From assembly GCA_015680685.1 (NCBI GenBank), contig MNCI01003644.1, forward strand, positions 249,471 to 307,123: a stretch of DNA of 57,653 nt. Direction: 5' to 3'. The notes beneath the pieces are model-generated. The model saw nothing but the letters and a program-made list of their open reading frames with translations, did no database searches and was not told where the DNA came from. Of the stretch, positions 50,301 to 57,653 are shown piece after piece (the first letter of the stretch is position 1; every line of letters starts with the position of its first letter). Made by a program: the position numbers and the translations under genes. The DNA is from Gnetum montanum. Taxonomy: Eukaryota > Streptophyta > Gnetopsida > Gnetales > Gnetaceae.

Positions 50301-52915
50301 TTGTAAAGCCTTAACTGATTGAAAATTCAAAAGAATGACTGATCTAACAGATACAATATCCTTAATGAAAGGAACTTAAACTCTCTACCATTTCTGTTTA
50401 ACAAAAATTATTGTTTTTAGTAAATAAAACTGGACACTTCAGAGATTATCTGGGGAACCTTAGGAGAAAGTTGCAAATAAAAAAATAAATGCATGACAAA
50501 CATTTATATAAGGCCTATCCAATGTAGATTTATGGTAAATATTTAAAAACAAGTCATCTACCTTGAAATGTATACATTTCATTTGAAAATTCGGTGAGGG
50601 AACATTTCATCTAAACTTGAGAGTGATGAAAGCATAACAGAAGTATGTGGAATATTAAATAAAGACTATGAAATCATTCGCATCTTCAAAGCACTTTCTA
50701 TGTATTAATGACTATGAAAGACATTCTATCTAAACATGTCAACATCCTATTTTTCTCTCTGAATGACGTAAAAAAAAATTTCATGTAAATATCCATAATA
50801 AAAGTGGTAATAAAAAGGCCACCACATACCAGTACCATGCCTGCATGCTAAAAGTTCTCTCAAGAAAAGATGGTCATGTAAAGCATGCATTACATGATCT
50901 CAAATAACAGGTATAATAAGACGAAAAGGAATAAAAAGCAAGCCATATTTTCCTCTACCTAGAGCCTTTCAAATAGATTTTAAGCTATCGGTACCCTGTC
51001 ATGAATGTTTAAAAAAGCCTTGTGTGTTGAGAATGAAATTCAGTCTTTTGATGTGTGTGCCTGATCCTCCCAACTAAAGGTCATCCATCTTTGAGTCTCA
51101 TTGCCATCAGGTAAGAAACTGAAGTACTGTAAAATCAGATTCAAGTTTATCCCTGCTGGATGTAAGCTACAGCGAGTGAGGTTGGCCAGACAGCTTCTCC
51201 TTGGCTTTCCTTACTGCATTACATTTTCTTGTGCTTGCTTTAGGCTTTATTTCACTCAGAAAAAAATGCAGAGAAGAATCAGAGTAAACCATGAATCAAA
51301 TGAAATAATAAAACATTAGAAAAAAGACCAAGACCTGTATTCGGCACAGAAGTAACTGGTTACCATGCACTTTATTATAAGAAATTGAGCATTTGAGCTA
51401 TTGTTCCCCAACTGGTTTGGTATTAGTTGTCTTTAATATATCTATGCAGTTTTTTCTCACAACAAAATAGAAGCTAAGAAACAGCCAATTCCATCATCCA
51501 ACTCAAAAACAAACTTAAAAATACGCCATTTGTAAAAGGTTACAAAGACAAAAAGAAACAGACTATCAGTTTCATTTTCTGTTAAAAGAGTTTTCATATT
51601 CAACAACATGATTTGTGAATGGAACAAATGAATTGTTCTTCTTCTGTGCACATTTTTTATCGTAAAGAAAAAAAATTTACCCTATACCACAGGCCTTCTA
51701 TCAGATATGTGTGAACAGCAGTAACTGGATCTCTAAAATGAACATAGTGATTCAGAGTTTTCTATTTAAATTTCGTTGCTGGAAAAAGTACACCATGTTA
51801 TTCAAAGCTTTTGAAAAAATTTAACTTACAAAGAAATATTGATGGGAAGAAACCTGAAATACAGAGAGAAAGAAGACAGACATCCGAGAGAAAACGCGAG
51901 ATTGTTCGCGGAAGCTGAAAAAATGACACCGAAATTTGCTGATGCAGTTAAGACAGTGAATTGCACATATGGCGAATGGCAACAGTAGAACCTCGAAAAA
52001 TAATCCATGTTTGTTGCACTTCATCAGTGCACAAGTAAAAACGGATGGACTGGCTAACAGGCACCCTCACCCCCTATAAGTCAAGCTGCAGAAGGCATTG
52101 ATAATTGTTTGGACTTTCCAAATACTTTCACTATTATAAAACACTTAGCATTACCAGCTCAGAAAGGAATTCATTATCATTAATTTTACAAAACAAATAT
52201 AACAAGAAAGGGGAAACAGCTGTGCTTCTAAATTAAAGTCAACTAATCCCTTATAAATTCCAATCTTATGACTCCATAAATCTACGCAAACTACAGGCAA
52301 TCATGCTGAGATGTGACAGCGCTCCAGTGAAAGCATGCATAACGAAACTTCGCACAAATTGAAAAATCAATATAAGGAAACGCAGGGCTTATGTGCGTGA
52401 CTTCCTCCTAGGCGAAACCTCCTTTCGAAAACAGCCTTTGTTTCATGTGGCTTGACGCAAGCATTTTCCCTTCAAACGAACGGAAAAAGATAACCAAAAC
52501 AACCCAAAGAAAGAAGAGCACAAAAAGCAGTTCTTACAAGGCAGTCATGGTGGAGGTAGTCATGAGAATAGAGAAACAAGGCCGCGCTTGGATACAGCGC
52601 TCAATGATAGGCAAAGCGGCCATGGCTTCCCCTGCAAAGGAGCAAACAAACATAAATAAAAAGCGATATATTACATCAGGAACTCATGCAAACGCACAAG
52701 CAAGCGGCAATGGCGATACCAAGCGAGACCGCGTGAAACCAGAGAAGAAGACCGTGAGGGCGACAAGTGGAGGCACGACCAAAGCGCTCCAAATAGCGAG
52801 TGGGATGTTCCAGGCCTCGTTGTCTTCTCATTGCCATGTGAAACCGCAGCGGCGGCGACGCTGCTCGTGTTACTGCACGGTAAATCCGCCATAGCCGCTT
52901 GCCGCTCTCTCGCAT
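20732..52915 (-). CDS. KDTA: Kdo transferase (3-deoxy-D-manno-octulosonic acid transferase), 12 exons
   Basis: Minus-strand exons, first to last: 52720-52915, 52538-52631, 50156-50198, 46808-46930, 46411-46530, 46223-46301, 45220-45336, 42580-42677, 40541-40631, 33059-33178, 32873-32943, 20732-20911. All introns are GT-AG and all phases join. The sum is 1332 nt, or 443 residues, about the length of plant KDTA. It belongs to family GT30 (GT-B fold), which moves Kdo from CMP-Kdo to a lipid A precursor; plant KDTA is reported in mitochondria. Motifs: WFHAVSLGE (59-67; the Glu matches the catalytic base of bacterial WaaA), FAPIDTP (112), ESELWPN (137-143), WMASSTHEGEE (246-256), PRHPERG (279-285), GGSFFPGLKGHNIAEAAS (336-353), GPHVGHF (361-367). 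The N-terminus is Arg-rich, which fits mitochondrial targeting. An in-frame TAG 6 nt upstream supports this ATG. Introns range from 88 to 11961 bases; no lesion is seen. Confidence 0.95.
21597..21608 (+). other. Primer binding site, tRNA-iMet type
   Basis: TGGTATCAGAGT follows the LTR end GCCAACA after three bases. This is the standard Ty1/copia site complementary to initiator tRNA-Met. Confidence 0.85.
21609..21745 (+). repeat. Second copy of the LTR 3' end inside the element
   Basis: After the primer site the sequence again reads like the last 130 bases of the LTR (TTTTGCATT.TTCATTATCT, TGTGGTGTTATCTTTGTG, TTTTCTGTCCATGTGC, GCTGTTTTTTGCTAATACA). The LTR end is therefore partly duplicated in direct orientation. 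Confidence 0.65.
22359..23010 (+). pseudogene. Ty1/copia gag relic
   Basis: The relic starts MDPNIAL, with frames broken by stops. A block MKIIDLLYKMEPE..TGKPSSMTEKE corresponds to the gag N-terminus also seen in the copy at 47790-47580. Near 22940 a frame-shifted zinc-knuckle-like stretch (CLKCF, then GHVKKHRKFAF) marks the gag end. No RT follows. Confidence 0.65.
23374..23987 (+). repeat. 3' LTR of copia copy 1, truncated
   Basis: Starts TGTTATAATTGTAAAGC after a purine stretch. It contains the 47-bp triplication at 23696-23836 that the 5' LTR lacks. The terminal 100 bases are missing where the LINE poly(A) begins. Confidence 0.75.
23696..23836 (+). repeat. Three perfect 47-bp tandem units in an LTR
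   Basis: ATTCTTAAAGGCTTTACCTT..TTCTTATTTGTTGT is repeated three times with an exact period of 47. The 5' LTR of the same element has a single diverged unit, so the expansion is recent. Confidence 0.85.
26407..26684. repeat. Perfect 97-bp direct duplication inside the LINE
   Basis: The segment from CATTCCTATATTTTGAG to AATCTCTCTTTTCA occurs at 26407-26503 and again at 26588-26684, apparently without mismatch, 181 bases apart. The surrounding LINE is strongly decayed, so the duplication is much younger than the insertion. Confidence 0.85.
27819..28716 (-). pseudogene. LINE ORF1 relic (DUF4283-like, zinc knuckle)
   Basis: Broken frames carry LKGFFGSLVQMDS, EPWFFGARGLVLTPWR and LVWIHVLGLPWKAW, typical of the DUF4283 domain of plant L1 ORF1. 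They are followed by CQFCGKLGHFMETY, a CCHC knuckle with the last Cys replaced by Tyr (about 28056-28010). Confidence 0.65.
29850..29925 (-). repeat. tRNA-like SINE relic
   Basis: On the minus strand AGCACTGTTACCAATTAATT is followed by AAGGTTGCAGGTTCAATTCT, a strong B-box-like core. Only this copy is seen. Confidence 0.4.
31215..31455 (+). repeat. Dispersed repeat of unknown type, copy 1
   Basis: Matches 48705-48930 in the same orientation over about 230 bases, sharing GGCAATGTGT, GATCTTCAGCTTTTG, CTCATG.ATAT, TATGGGAA and GAGACTTTTGTAT-like blocks. It has no coding signal and no recognisable ends. Confidence 0.65.
32036..32150 (+). repeat. Possible dispersed repeat, related to 19600-19745
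   Basis: Shares GTTGGTACTAGGCTTTGA-like and AGCCCATGCACA blocks with the stretch at 19600-19745. The similarity is short, and the two may be old SINE-like copies. Confidence 0.35.
35150..35222 (-). repeat. RTE-type LINE 3' end relic
   Basis: CATCATCGTCATCCTAGCCT then TTATCTCAACATAATGAGG and TGACTGCATGAATCC resembles, in reverse, the common 3' end of plant RTE LINEs (GGATYCATGTAGCCGACC..GGGATAAGGCT plus short trinucleotide tail). The same block recurs at 41032-41100. Confidence 0.5.
35390..36010 (+). repeat. Inverted-repeat arm, left
   Basis: Matches the reverse complement of about 37000-37620. Shared blocks include AAGTACTAGAAAGAAACAG, CCAACCATCAAAA, CATGGTTAGGTTTTGGGA (reverse), AAAGCTAGGAAATATGAAAT, AATGCTACAAAAAATGTTTC and AAGGGCACCA. 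The arms are diverged, roughly 75-80% alike by eye. Confidence 0.75.
36508..36963 (+). repeat. Three tandem units of 152 bp
   Basis: AACCTTGTTAAGCTATGCAT..TTCACAACCCTACAG is repeated with an exact period of 152 (starts 36508, 36660, 36812). Units 2 and 3 are almost identical and unit 1 slightly diverged. A partial fourth start (AAACTTGTTGGGCTATGCAT) is at about 37022. Confidence 0.9.
37000..37620 (-). repeat. Inverted-repeat arm, right
   Basis: Reverse complement of the left arm at 35390-36010. It contains a short triplication TGCCCTTGG near 37075. A third, direct copy of part of the arm lies at 37680-37900 (CAACAAAAGCCCAGAAATGT, AAAAGTGTTTCCTCTACC). Confidence 0.75.
38352..38390 (+). repeat. 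(TG)n(TA)n microsatellite
   Basis: A run of TG dinucleotides passes directly into a run of TA dinucleotides in intron 9. Confidence 0.9.
40632..42579 (-). other. KDTA: KDTA intron 8 (1,948 bases)
   Basis: It holds an RTE-type 3' end relic (41032-41100, same block as 35150-35222) and a SINE-like family B copy (42001-42190). The remainder is AT-rich without coding signal. Confidence 0.75.
42001..42190 (+). repeat. SINE-like repeat, family B
   Basis: Contains AGTAAGGTGCYTGTTTC twice in tandem, then CTCAAGTCATAAGACCTGGG, B-box-like GGGTCCAAGCCTT, GGTTAGGCTTTCACTCAT, CCTCCTAAGACCCTGCCTTA and CCTCTAAGTGATGATCCTTA. It is the clearest of the three copies. Confidence 0.7.
42678..45219 (-). other. 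KDTA: KDTA intron 7 (2,542 bases)
   Basis: It holds the RTE-type reverse transcriptase fragment at 44150-44425. I see no other feature in the rest. Confidence 0.75.
44150..44425 (+). pseudogene. RTE-type LINE reverse transcriptase, C-terminal fragment
   Basis: The plus-strand frame at 44202-44423 reads CKQLCYLGSVLQSDGEID, then RIEARWSKWRQVSGVICDKR and MPIKLKEKIDKTAIMPAILY. This is the region after the active site in RTE-type reverse transcriptases (consensus YLGS.LQ.DGEID..RI.AGW.KWR.A.GV.CD). The LINE is truncated at both ends. The insertion is antisense to KDTA. Confidence 0.75.
47140..48540 (-). mobile_element. Ty1/copia-type element, truncated (copy 2)
   Basis: On the minus strand: 5' LTR 48540-48050 (TGTAATGAAC..GGCGACA) matching the LTRs of copy 1 (AAGGGATGAGCT, GTTTTGTGGGGTCT, TTGTTGAGAT, TTAAGGATTGGATCC), a primer-site remnant (TAGTATATTAGAG), then a gag relic starting MASNIALVQKF (47790). 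It ends in a zinc-knuckle-like CRKFGKHGHVKKDC with the second Cys replaced by Phe (about 47225). No 3' LTR follows, so the 3' part is deleted. The orientation is opposite to copy 1 in intron 11. Confidence 0.75.
48552..48693 (+). repeat. SINE-like repeat, family B
   Basis: Contains GTGTTTCTCAAGTTGTAAGA, ATGGGTTTGAGCTTGAGCAC, GGTTAAGCTTTCACTCATTG, CCCTGCCTTGACAGGATAAG and CTCTAGGTGATGATCCTC, in the same order as 42001-42190. Confidence 0.65.
48705..48930 (+). repeat. Dispersed repeat of unknown type, copy 2
   Basis: Same orientation and block order as 31215-31455. In both places it lies in a KDTA intron. Confidence 0.6.
49440..49723 (-). pseudogene. Non-LTR/Penelope-like reverse transcriptase tail fragment, with N
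   Basis: The minus-strand code reads NQIARARMSSHYLLLERGCW, INLPGEERIYRLCKQS and IEDEEHFFF. The C..C/EDEEHF pattern is typical of C-terminal zinc-binding tails of some retroelement reverse transcriptases. The segment TCTCCTGGTAAATTG..TTTGATTCCTT is present twice (49562-49642 and 49645-49723), and the junction contains an N at 49643. The second copy lacks GA. The family assignment is tentative. Confidence 0.5.
50199..52537 (-). other. KDTA: KDTA intron 2 (2,339 bases)
   Basis: AT-rich. I see no known repeat or coding segment in it. Confidence 0.7.
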
Positions 52916-54984
52916 CTTCTACTTCCTCCTCCTCCTCCTCCTCCTCTGTATTCGTTAATGTTCTGAACTTTTGTTAGAGCAGCAGGCAATCTCTGTATCG
53001 GTGACTGGGTAATTTTATGCAGATTTGGATTTTCTCCCTGTTTATGCAGCCGTGGAAAACAAACGGAGCTGTTGCGGCAGGTAACGAGTACTGTGCAAAG
53101 CGCCGAAGTTAATGGCCCGGCAGGCATATCGACGTACGTAAGCCTTCACAGGCAAGGTTGGTGTCAACAAGTTTCAAAGTAGGTGTCGGACGACTCTTGT
53201 AGGTGTCGGACGACTCTTCCTCTTGCGTTGGGTATTAACATCTTTGATATGGGTCTTGGCCTTAACACTAATTTTTGTACCTATGTTTCACTAATTTCAA
53301 GTCCCAAGCCCCTTCCTTTTTAATATCTCTCATAAGCTAGCTAATCCCTAACGCATAAGGCGAGATGCTTAGTTTCAACAAACAAACCATATAAAAATTG
53401 CTATATCTATTATCAATTAAAGATGAGTATCCTCATCATTGAGATACACCATTAAATGTTGTTAAGAAATGACTTTGTAAATGGAAGCTTTCATTTTGTG
53501 TCATTCTCACATTACTATTATTTATTTTCTATAGGAAGTGTTGGAATCATAAACATTTTTTTTCAATGGATTTGATTTTCCTTTTTAAATCTAATTTTTC
53601 GAGTGGCTCTAATGTTTCTTCAACAAATTTAATTTTTTTTAAATGAATTTCAAGTTTCTCCAATGAATCTAGTTTTTTTCGGTGAATGTTATATTTCTCT
53701 TTTTGATTTTTCTTCAAGATTTGATTTCTCTAAAATTCCTCTATAGCTGATTCTATATTACTCCCAACTTCTTCAACCAATGTTGAAATTTATGCTTCTT
53801 TTATTAATGTAGAAGTTTTGGTTGATTTTCAAAATGCAAATTTACAAATTGATAAACAAAAATTTGTGATGTCATCTTTTAGTGATGTTAATGCAACTAA
53901 GACACATAATTTTATTCTTTACAGAATGTATTCATTCAAATTTAGGGTTACTTGCCTTGTAATTAAAGTTTTGTTTCACAGTTAAATAATGTGATGAAAA
54001 AATATAACATCCAAGTCCATCATGCTAGATATTATTCTTTTTTTTTTCTTGTTAAGTTAAGTAATGCTTCGATAGTGCAAAATGCCCTACATATAGGGTC
54101 TTTTATACATAAGCATGCAATGTAAGCATTCATAAGTGGGCTTTAAATTTTTATGTTTAATTTAAAGAATATGCTAAAGTTCCATGTTTTGTTGAGCTAT
54201 ATAATCTTCTATTGATTTTTCAAAAATTTGAGTAAGAGATTGTTTGTCTTCTCAGTACTATTAATTATATGGAGTCTAATTCAACAACTTTTGGTTTTTG
54301 GAGACATTTTTTTATTGAAATTAATCTTCTCAATCGTAAAAATAAAATGAATTACTATTACAAACAAACGGAAATACTTATATTTAACCAATTACATATC
54401 ATAATCTTTCTAATTCTTGCAACTTTTATCATCATGAAAGAAATTTGTTTAATACTTATATTTTCTACCCAAGAAAAAAGATTTTGGGGAAAAAGAAAAA
54501 ATAGGTTGAAGTTGAAGATAGAAAAAAGAAACAATAATAAGGTAAAGAGATGAAAAAAAATTAATGTCAACGATGAGAATGATCAAATGATAATAAGAAT
54601 CTAGAGAATACAAAATCTCCTATAGCTTATAAAAATAGTTTATAAGGTAAACTTTTCATTTTATAACAAGAATACTATTAACTCAAAGATTAGAACTAGT
54701 GTTAACAAGAAGGCTATGGTTGATGATAGTAATTATTAACATACAATTAATAATAAGAGATGAGGTGAGGATCTTCTAGAAGTGGTACTACTTCCATGCT
54801 TTGAAACAAATATTAGTATTAAATCATAACTCTCTATGTTGAATCCTTTTGCTATTTTAACCTCGTGGATGTTAAAAAGTGATGTAAAATTTGCTAGGAC
54901 TAGGACCTTCCTCCATACTAGCAATTATTTTTCTTCATTTAGTTTTTCAACATATTAATTATAAGGTTGTATACCTAAGAAGAT
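52916..54984. other. Upstream flank of KDTA, AT-rich towards the right
   Basis: A GAGGAGG microsatellite (52923-52946) lies 8 bases upstream of the KDTA ATG, probably in the 5' UTR. A 20-bp perfect tandem duplication (GTAGGTGTCGGACGACTCTT) is at 53179-53218. From 53570 to 53720 there are degenerate 35-40 base T-rich repeats (TTTCTCCAATGAATCTAG). No gene is seen, and no core promoter could be fixed. Confidence 0.55.
52923..52946 (-). repeat. (GAG)n microsatellite in presumed KDTA 5' UTR
   Basis: TTCCTCCTCC.. on the plus strand reads as a GAGGAGG run just upstream of the ATG on the gene strand. Length variation here could affect expression, which is inference. Confidence 0.85.
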
Positions 54985-55894
54985 TGATGAGCCGCGACAT
55001 TGCGTACACGATATCGCAGCTTGCCGCAATGTCTATAAATAAGAGGCGACTTTCCCTGTTTTAGGCACTTAGACTTAGACCCTTAGCCAAACTATAGCAG
55101 TTTTACCATTCCAAAGTTAGAATAATTTTCATGTGCCCACAGTAGGAGTCTTAAAGTGAACGGATCTTTATTCGAGCAAATTGTACTTGAGCACACATTT
55201 GTGTACGGCAATAAAGACAAACTTTATGATAAACCTTGTAGCATATGGACTAAGCTAAATAGTAATTAATTACTGTTGAATGTTTAAATGCTTTCTTAGT
55301 TAATTAATCTCTCTCAACCCTTGACTCTCCTAGTTAAGTACACTCAGTACAATCACTTCGAGCATGTGTGTAGCGCTTGGTAACCCAGTAACGATTAGCA
55401 TTTGGTAATCCCAGTAGCGTTGCACTGGTTCAGGATGTGTGCAGCAATTAGGAATGGATACTGGTGTTAGGAACAATTAGAATGTAGTTACTGAATAGTT
55501 AGTGAAAGCTAGTCACTTAGTTCTCTTCACCTTCCCTATTAGCATAAGACATTAAAAAGATAAAAGATATAAAAATCATATATCTTGATGAGTGTGAGGT
55601 ACCCCTACACTCAATCATACAAATACAAGCGTCTCACGCGTGATCCAGTCGAACTCCAAGGACTAAGTGCTTACATGCCCTAATGGAACACTTAAGGTTA
55701 ATCAATCGTTGTCTTCCCAAACTTACTTGTATTGTTACAGTTGTATGGTTAAGTAAGTTTGAGGTGACAACAATTAATTAACCTTAAGTGTTCCATTAGG
55801 GTGCATAAGCACTTAGTCCTTGGAGTTCGATCGGATCGTGCATGAGATGTTGGTATTCATATGGTTGAGTGTAGGGGTACCTCGCCACTCATCA
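54985..55894 (+). repeat. 5' LTR with inverted duplication of its own 3' end
   Basis: The LTR starts TGATGAGCCGCGACATTGCG and ends GCCACTCATCA. The first 600 bases match the left LTR. Then, at 55586, the last 175 bases of the LTR appear in reverse, followed by the normal forward end up to 55894. This makes it 76 bases longer than the left LTR. Confidence 0.85.
55586..55894. repeat. 309-bp foldback made of two LTR ends
   Basis: The left arm starts TGATGAGTGTGAGGTACCCC, and the right arm ends with its inverse GGGGTACCTCGCCACTCATC plus A. Inner blocks also pair (GACTAAGTGCTTACATGCCC with GCATAAGCACTTAGTC; CTTAAGGTTAATCAATC with AATTAATTAACCTTAAG). Both outer ends are the LTR terminus TGATGAG. 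Confidence 0.85.
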
Positions 55895-55895
55895 T

Positions 55896-55913
55896 TGGCG
55901 CCGTTGTCGGGGA
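55896..55913 (+). other. Primer binding site, tRNA-Asp type
   Basis: TGGCGCCGTTGTCGGGGA, one base after the LTR, matches the tRNA-Asp-complementary site with a single difference. Confidence 0.85.
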
Positions 55914-56027
55914 CTTAGTTGTTTGTGCGCTACGTAGAACATAGGAAAGGGGAAGCTAGAATGAACCCTTAGGGTTAATCAAGAGAAAAATAACATAACA
56001 GTAAACTGGACACCAAACAAGACTAAA

Positions 56028-57474
56028 ATGTCTTCTTCTTCGAACAAGAGCACCTCACCGCCTAGGAACAACACTAGAGACAGCCGGCGGCACAACACAC
56101 ATAACCAAGAACCGCCAGTTCCTCAACAGTTCTGAGTGGTATATATTCATCACGATGAATATGTACCCGACTTTACCTTTATCCTCCATCAAGATGAGAA
56201 ACTGCGTTGGAGAGACTTGGAGGGTAACATAATGTTGCCTCCAAACCATGCGGTCCCCAACATCCTCCTTCATGCCCTTGCACGAATAGGCATGTCACAG
56301 TTATATGCAGAATACGTTGCATGCAGTTTTGACACAAGGGATTACCATCCCATAGAAACGCAACGTCAAAGGAACTTGCAACAGGAGAGATACTATACAT
56401 CGTTGAAGGGCAAGGGACCCCATAATGCTTCACCTGTCATAAGCGAAAATGAGGGTGGTGAACCTATTTCAATAGGTTCCCCACAAAATGATGTTCCCCC
56501 TCCTAACGATGGTGAGAAGGTGGTGTATCAGAACCTTCATTCCATGATTCACAACCCTAGTTTTGATCCCCACGAACACCAAGTGTTCAACGAGGGAACA
56601 TGAACACATGATAAAAGGCGAGCATTCTGATTGTCATCATGATCGAGGTTGAGATCACCGAAGAGAAGGTAGGAAACATTGTCTTGGCAATGGTTCTCCT
56701 TCTTCTTCACCTTCATCATCACATTCACCCTCTCCTTTAACATTAGGATGCAGTTAGAAGGAACCTAACTGTGAGGATAAGGGTAAGCAAAATGAGAGAC
56801 CTTGACGAGAGAGTCGAAAGCGAGGACGAGGGCACTCTAGAGAATCAAGGCATGGAAGAAGGGAAAGTAGGGAACCGCGTAGACATCATAGATGTTATGA
56901 GAGAAATGACCACGAAGAGCCCCTACTTGCAACCTGAAGCATGTTAGATATTACGGAGGCTGTTAGAATACCTACAAGGCACCAAAAAGAATACCTACAA
57001 GGCACCGAAAAGATAGCAGGATCAAGAGACTAGACATGAATAATATCCCATGACTTAAGGGGGGATACAACGTTGATCCTCAGAACCACTTACAGGCATT
57101 TCACGATGCCTGTGCCTTGCAGAACATTGAGAACGAGTGGCAAAAATTAAAGTTGTTCCCAAGGACACTCATAAAAGAAGAGGAAAGCTGGTACCGATCC
57201 TTAGAACTGGAATCTATTCAAAGGTGGAGTAAGATGCTAGAACTGTTTAATGATAAGTATCAAATGTACTCCAGGGTGTCCAACCAGCGAAAGCAAATCA
57301 AGGGATGGAAGCAGGGAACTCATGAATCCTTGGATGCTGCCATGGATCGTTATTATACACTATTACATCATTGCCTGGGCCATGGTTACTCGCAGTAGGA
57401 TCAACTACACCATCTCGTAGATGGACTTAGGCATGAAACCAGGAGAACCCTCGGAACATATGCCCAAGGGAGAT
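56028..57474 (+). pseudogene. Ty3/gypsy gag pseudogene (second copy)
   Basis: The ATG at 56028 starts MSSSSNKSTSPPRNN. Codon 36 is TGA (56133-56135), exactly as in the left copy, and is followed by VVYIHHDEYVPDFTF. A second shared TGA follows NEGT at 56601-56603. The gag core is readable at 57063-57400 (FHDACALQNIENEW, ELFNDKYQMYSRVSN), with a TAG where the left copy has CGG-like code near 57397. The frame is cut at 57475, after the conserved YAQGRL, by inserted LTR sequence. No active gag can be made. Confidence 0.8.
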
Positions 57475-57653
57475 TGATGAGTGGCGAGGTATCCCTACAC
57501 TCAACCATACGAATACGAGCATGTACGCACGATCCGGTCGAACTCCGCAAACTAAATGCCTTAACGCCACAAGGAACGCTTGGGGTTAATCGTTCGTTGT
57601 CTTCCCAGGCTTGCTTGTATGTGTCACGGTGTATGGTTAAGCAAGTCTGAGGT
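57475..57653 (-). mobile_element. Inverted LTR 3' end inserted in gag, incomplete
   Basis: From TGATGAGTGGCGAGGTATCC on, the sequence is the reverse complement of the LTR end of the same family, up to the window edge. It starts exactly at the LTR terminus. Whether it is a whole minus-strand element, a solo LTR or a foldback like 55586-55894 is decided by sequence beyond the window. Confidence 0.75.

Larger units (their letters stand above)
54985..57653 (+). mobile_element. Ty3/gypsy element (same family as 3147-9239), 5' part
   Basis: 5' LTR 54985-55894, primer site 55896-55913 and gag from 56028, interrupted at 57475 by an inverted LTR end and cut by the window edge. LTR landmarks (TATA box 55034, AATAAA 55210, termini TGATGAG/CTCATCA) are those of the left copy. 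It points away from the gene island, opposite to the left copy. Confidence 0.85.

Noticed and set aside
52445-52894. 149-residue plus-strand open frame
   Set aside because: It is antisense to KDTA exons 1 and 2, whose code and splice sites are certain.
52870-53127. Minus-strand open frame upstream of KDTA with a Gly run
   Set aside because: It is out of frame with KDTA. The Gly run is the GAG repeat read in another frame, and a TAG lies 6 nt before the KDTA ATG in its own frame.
56055-56433. Minus-strand open frames over the right gag
   Set aside because: They are shadows of the gag frame, which is supported by the sister copy.

Overview
The window looks like nuclear DNA of a seed plant, probably a gymnosperm. 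The evidence is a 32 kb gene with a 12 kb intron, heavily decayed Ty3/gypsy, Ty1/copia, L1- and RTE-type elements, tRNA-derived SINE-like repeats, and plant-type genes. The species itself is inference. There are no operons, CRISPR arrays, rRNA genes or convincing tRNA genes.

Layout. 1-3146: 3' end of a plus-strand Ty3/gypsy element (integrase end, degenerate tandem array, hairpin-rich LTR). It is inserted into the integrase zinc-binding region of a second, minus-strand gypsy element (about 3147-9239; 5' LTR 8406-9239, tRNA-Asp-type primer site). 9240-11353: LINE reverse transcriptase relic and SINE-like repeats. 11354-15471: plus-strand kinesin of the plant KIN-1 type. Its 18 exons can all be traced, but it carries a 2-nt deletion, a 20-bp duplication and altered switch motifs. 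16708-17184: intact single-exon gene of unknown function, minus strand. 17185-20731: SINE-like and tandem repeats. 20732-52915: complete minus-strand gene for 3-deoxy-D-manno-octulosonate (Kdo) transferase, KDTA. It has 12 exons with GT-AG introns and encodes 443 residues. Its introns hold two copia-type copies in opposite orientation, an L1-type LINE, RTE pieces, a 152-bp tandem array inside a large inverted repeat, and SINE-like copies. 52916-54984: upstream flank. 54985-57653: plus-strand 5' part of a second copy of the family seen at 3147-9239. Its LTR contains an inverted duplication of its own 3' end, and its gag is interrupted by another inverted LTR end.

So a 45 kb island with one intact Kdo-transferase gene, one intact unknown gene and a decaying kinesin gene lies between two outward-facing copies of the same Ty3/gypsy family. 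The genes do not form a pathway together. KDTA belongs to the plant lipid-A-like (Kdo) pathway, while KIN-1 is a microtubule motor. I did not find a clear new defence or mobile system. The most unusual structures are the palindromic LTR rearrangement, the two in-frame UGA codons shared by both gypsy copies, the hairpin array in the left LTR, and the intronic inverted repeats of KDTA.
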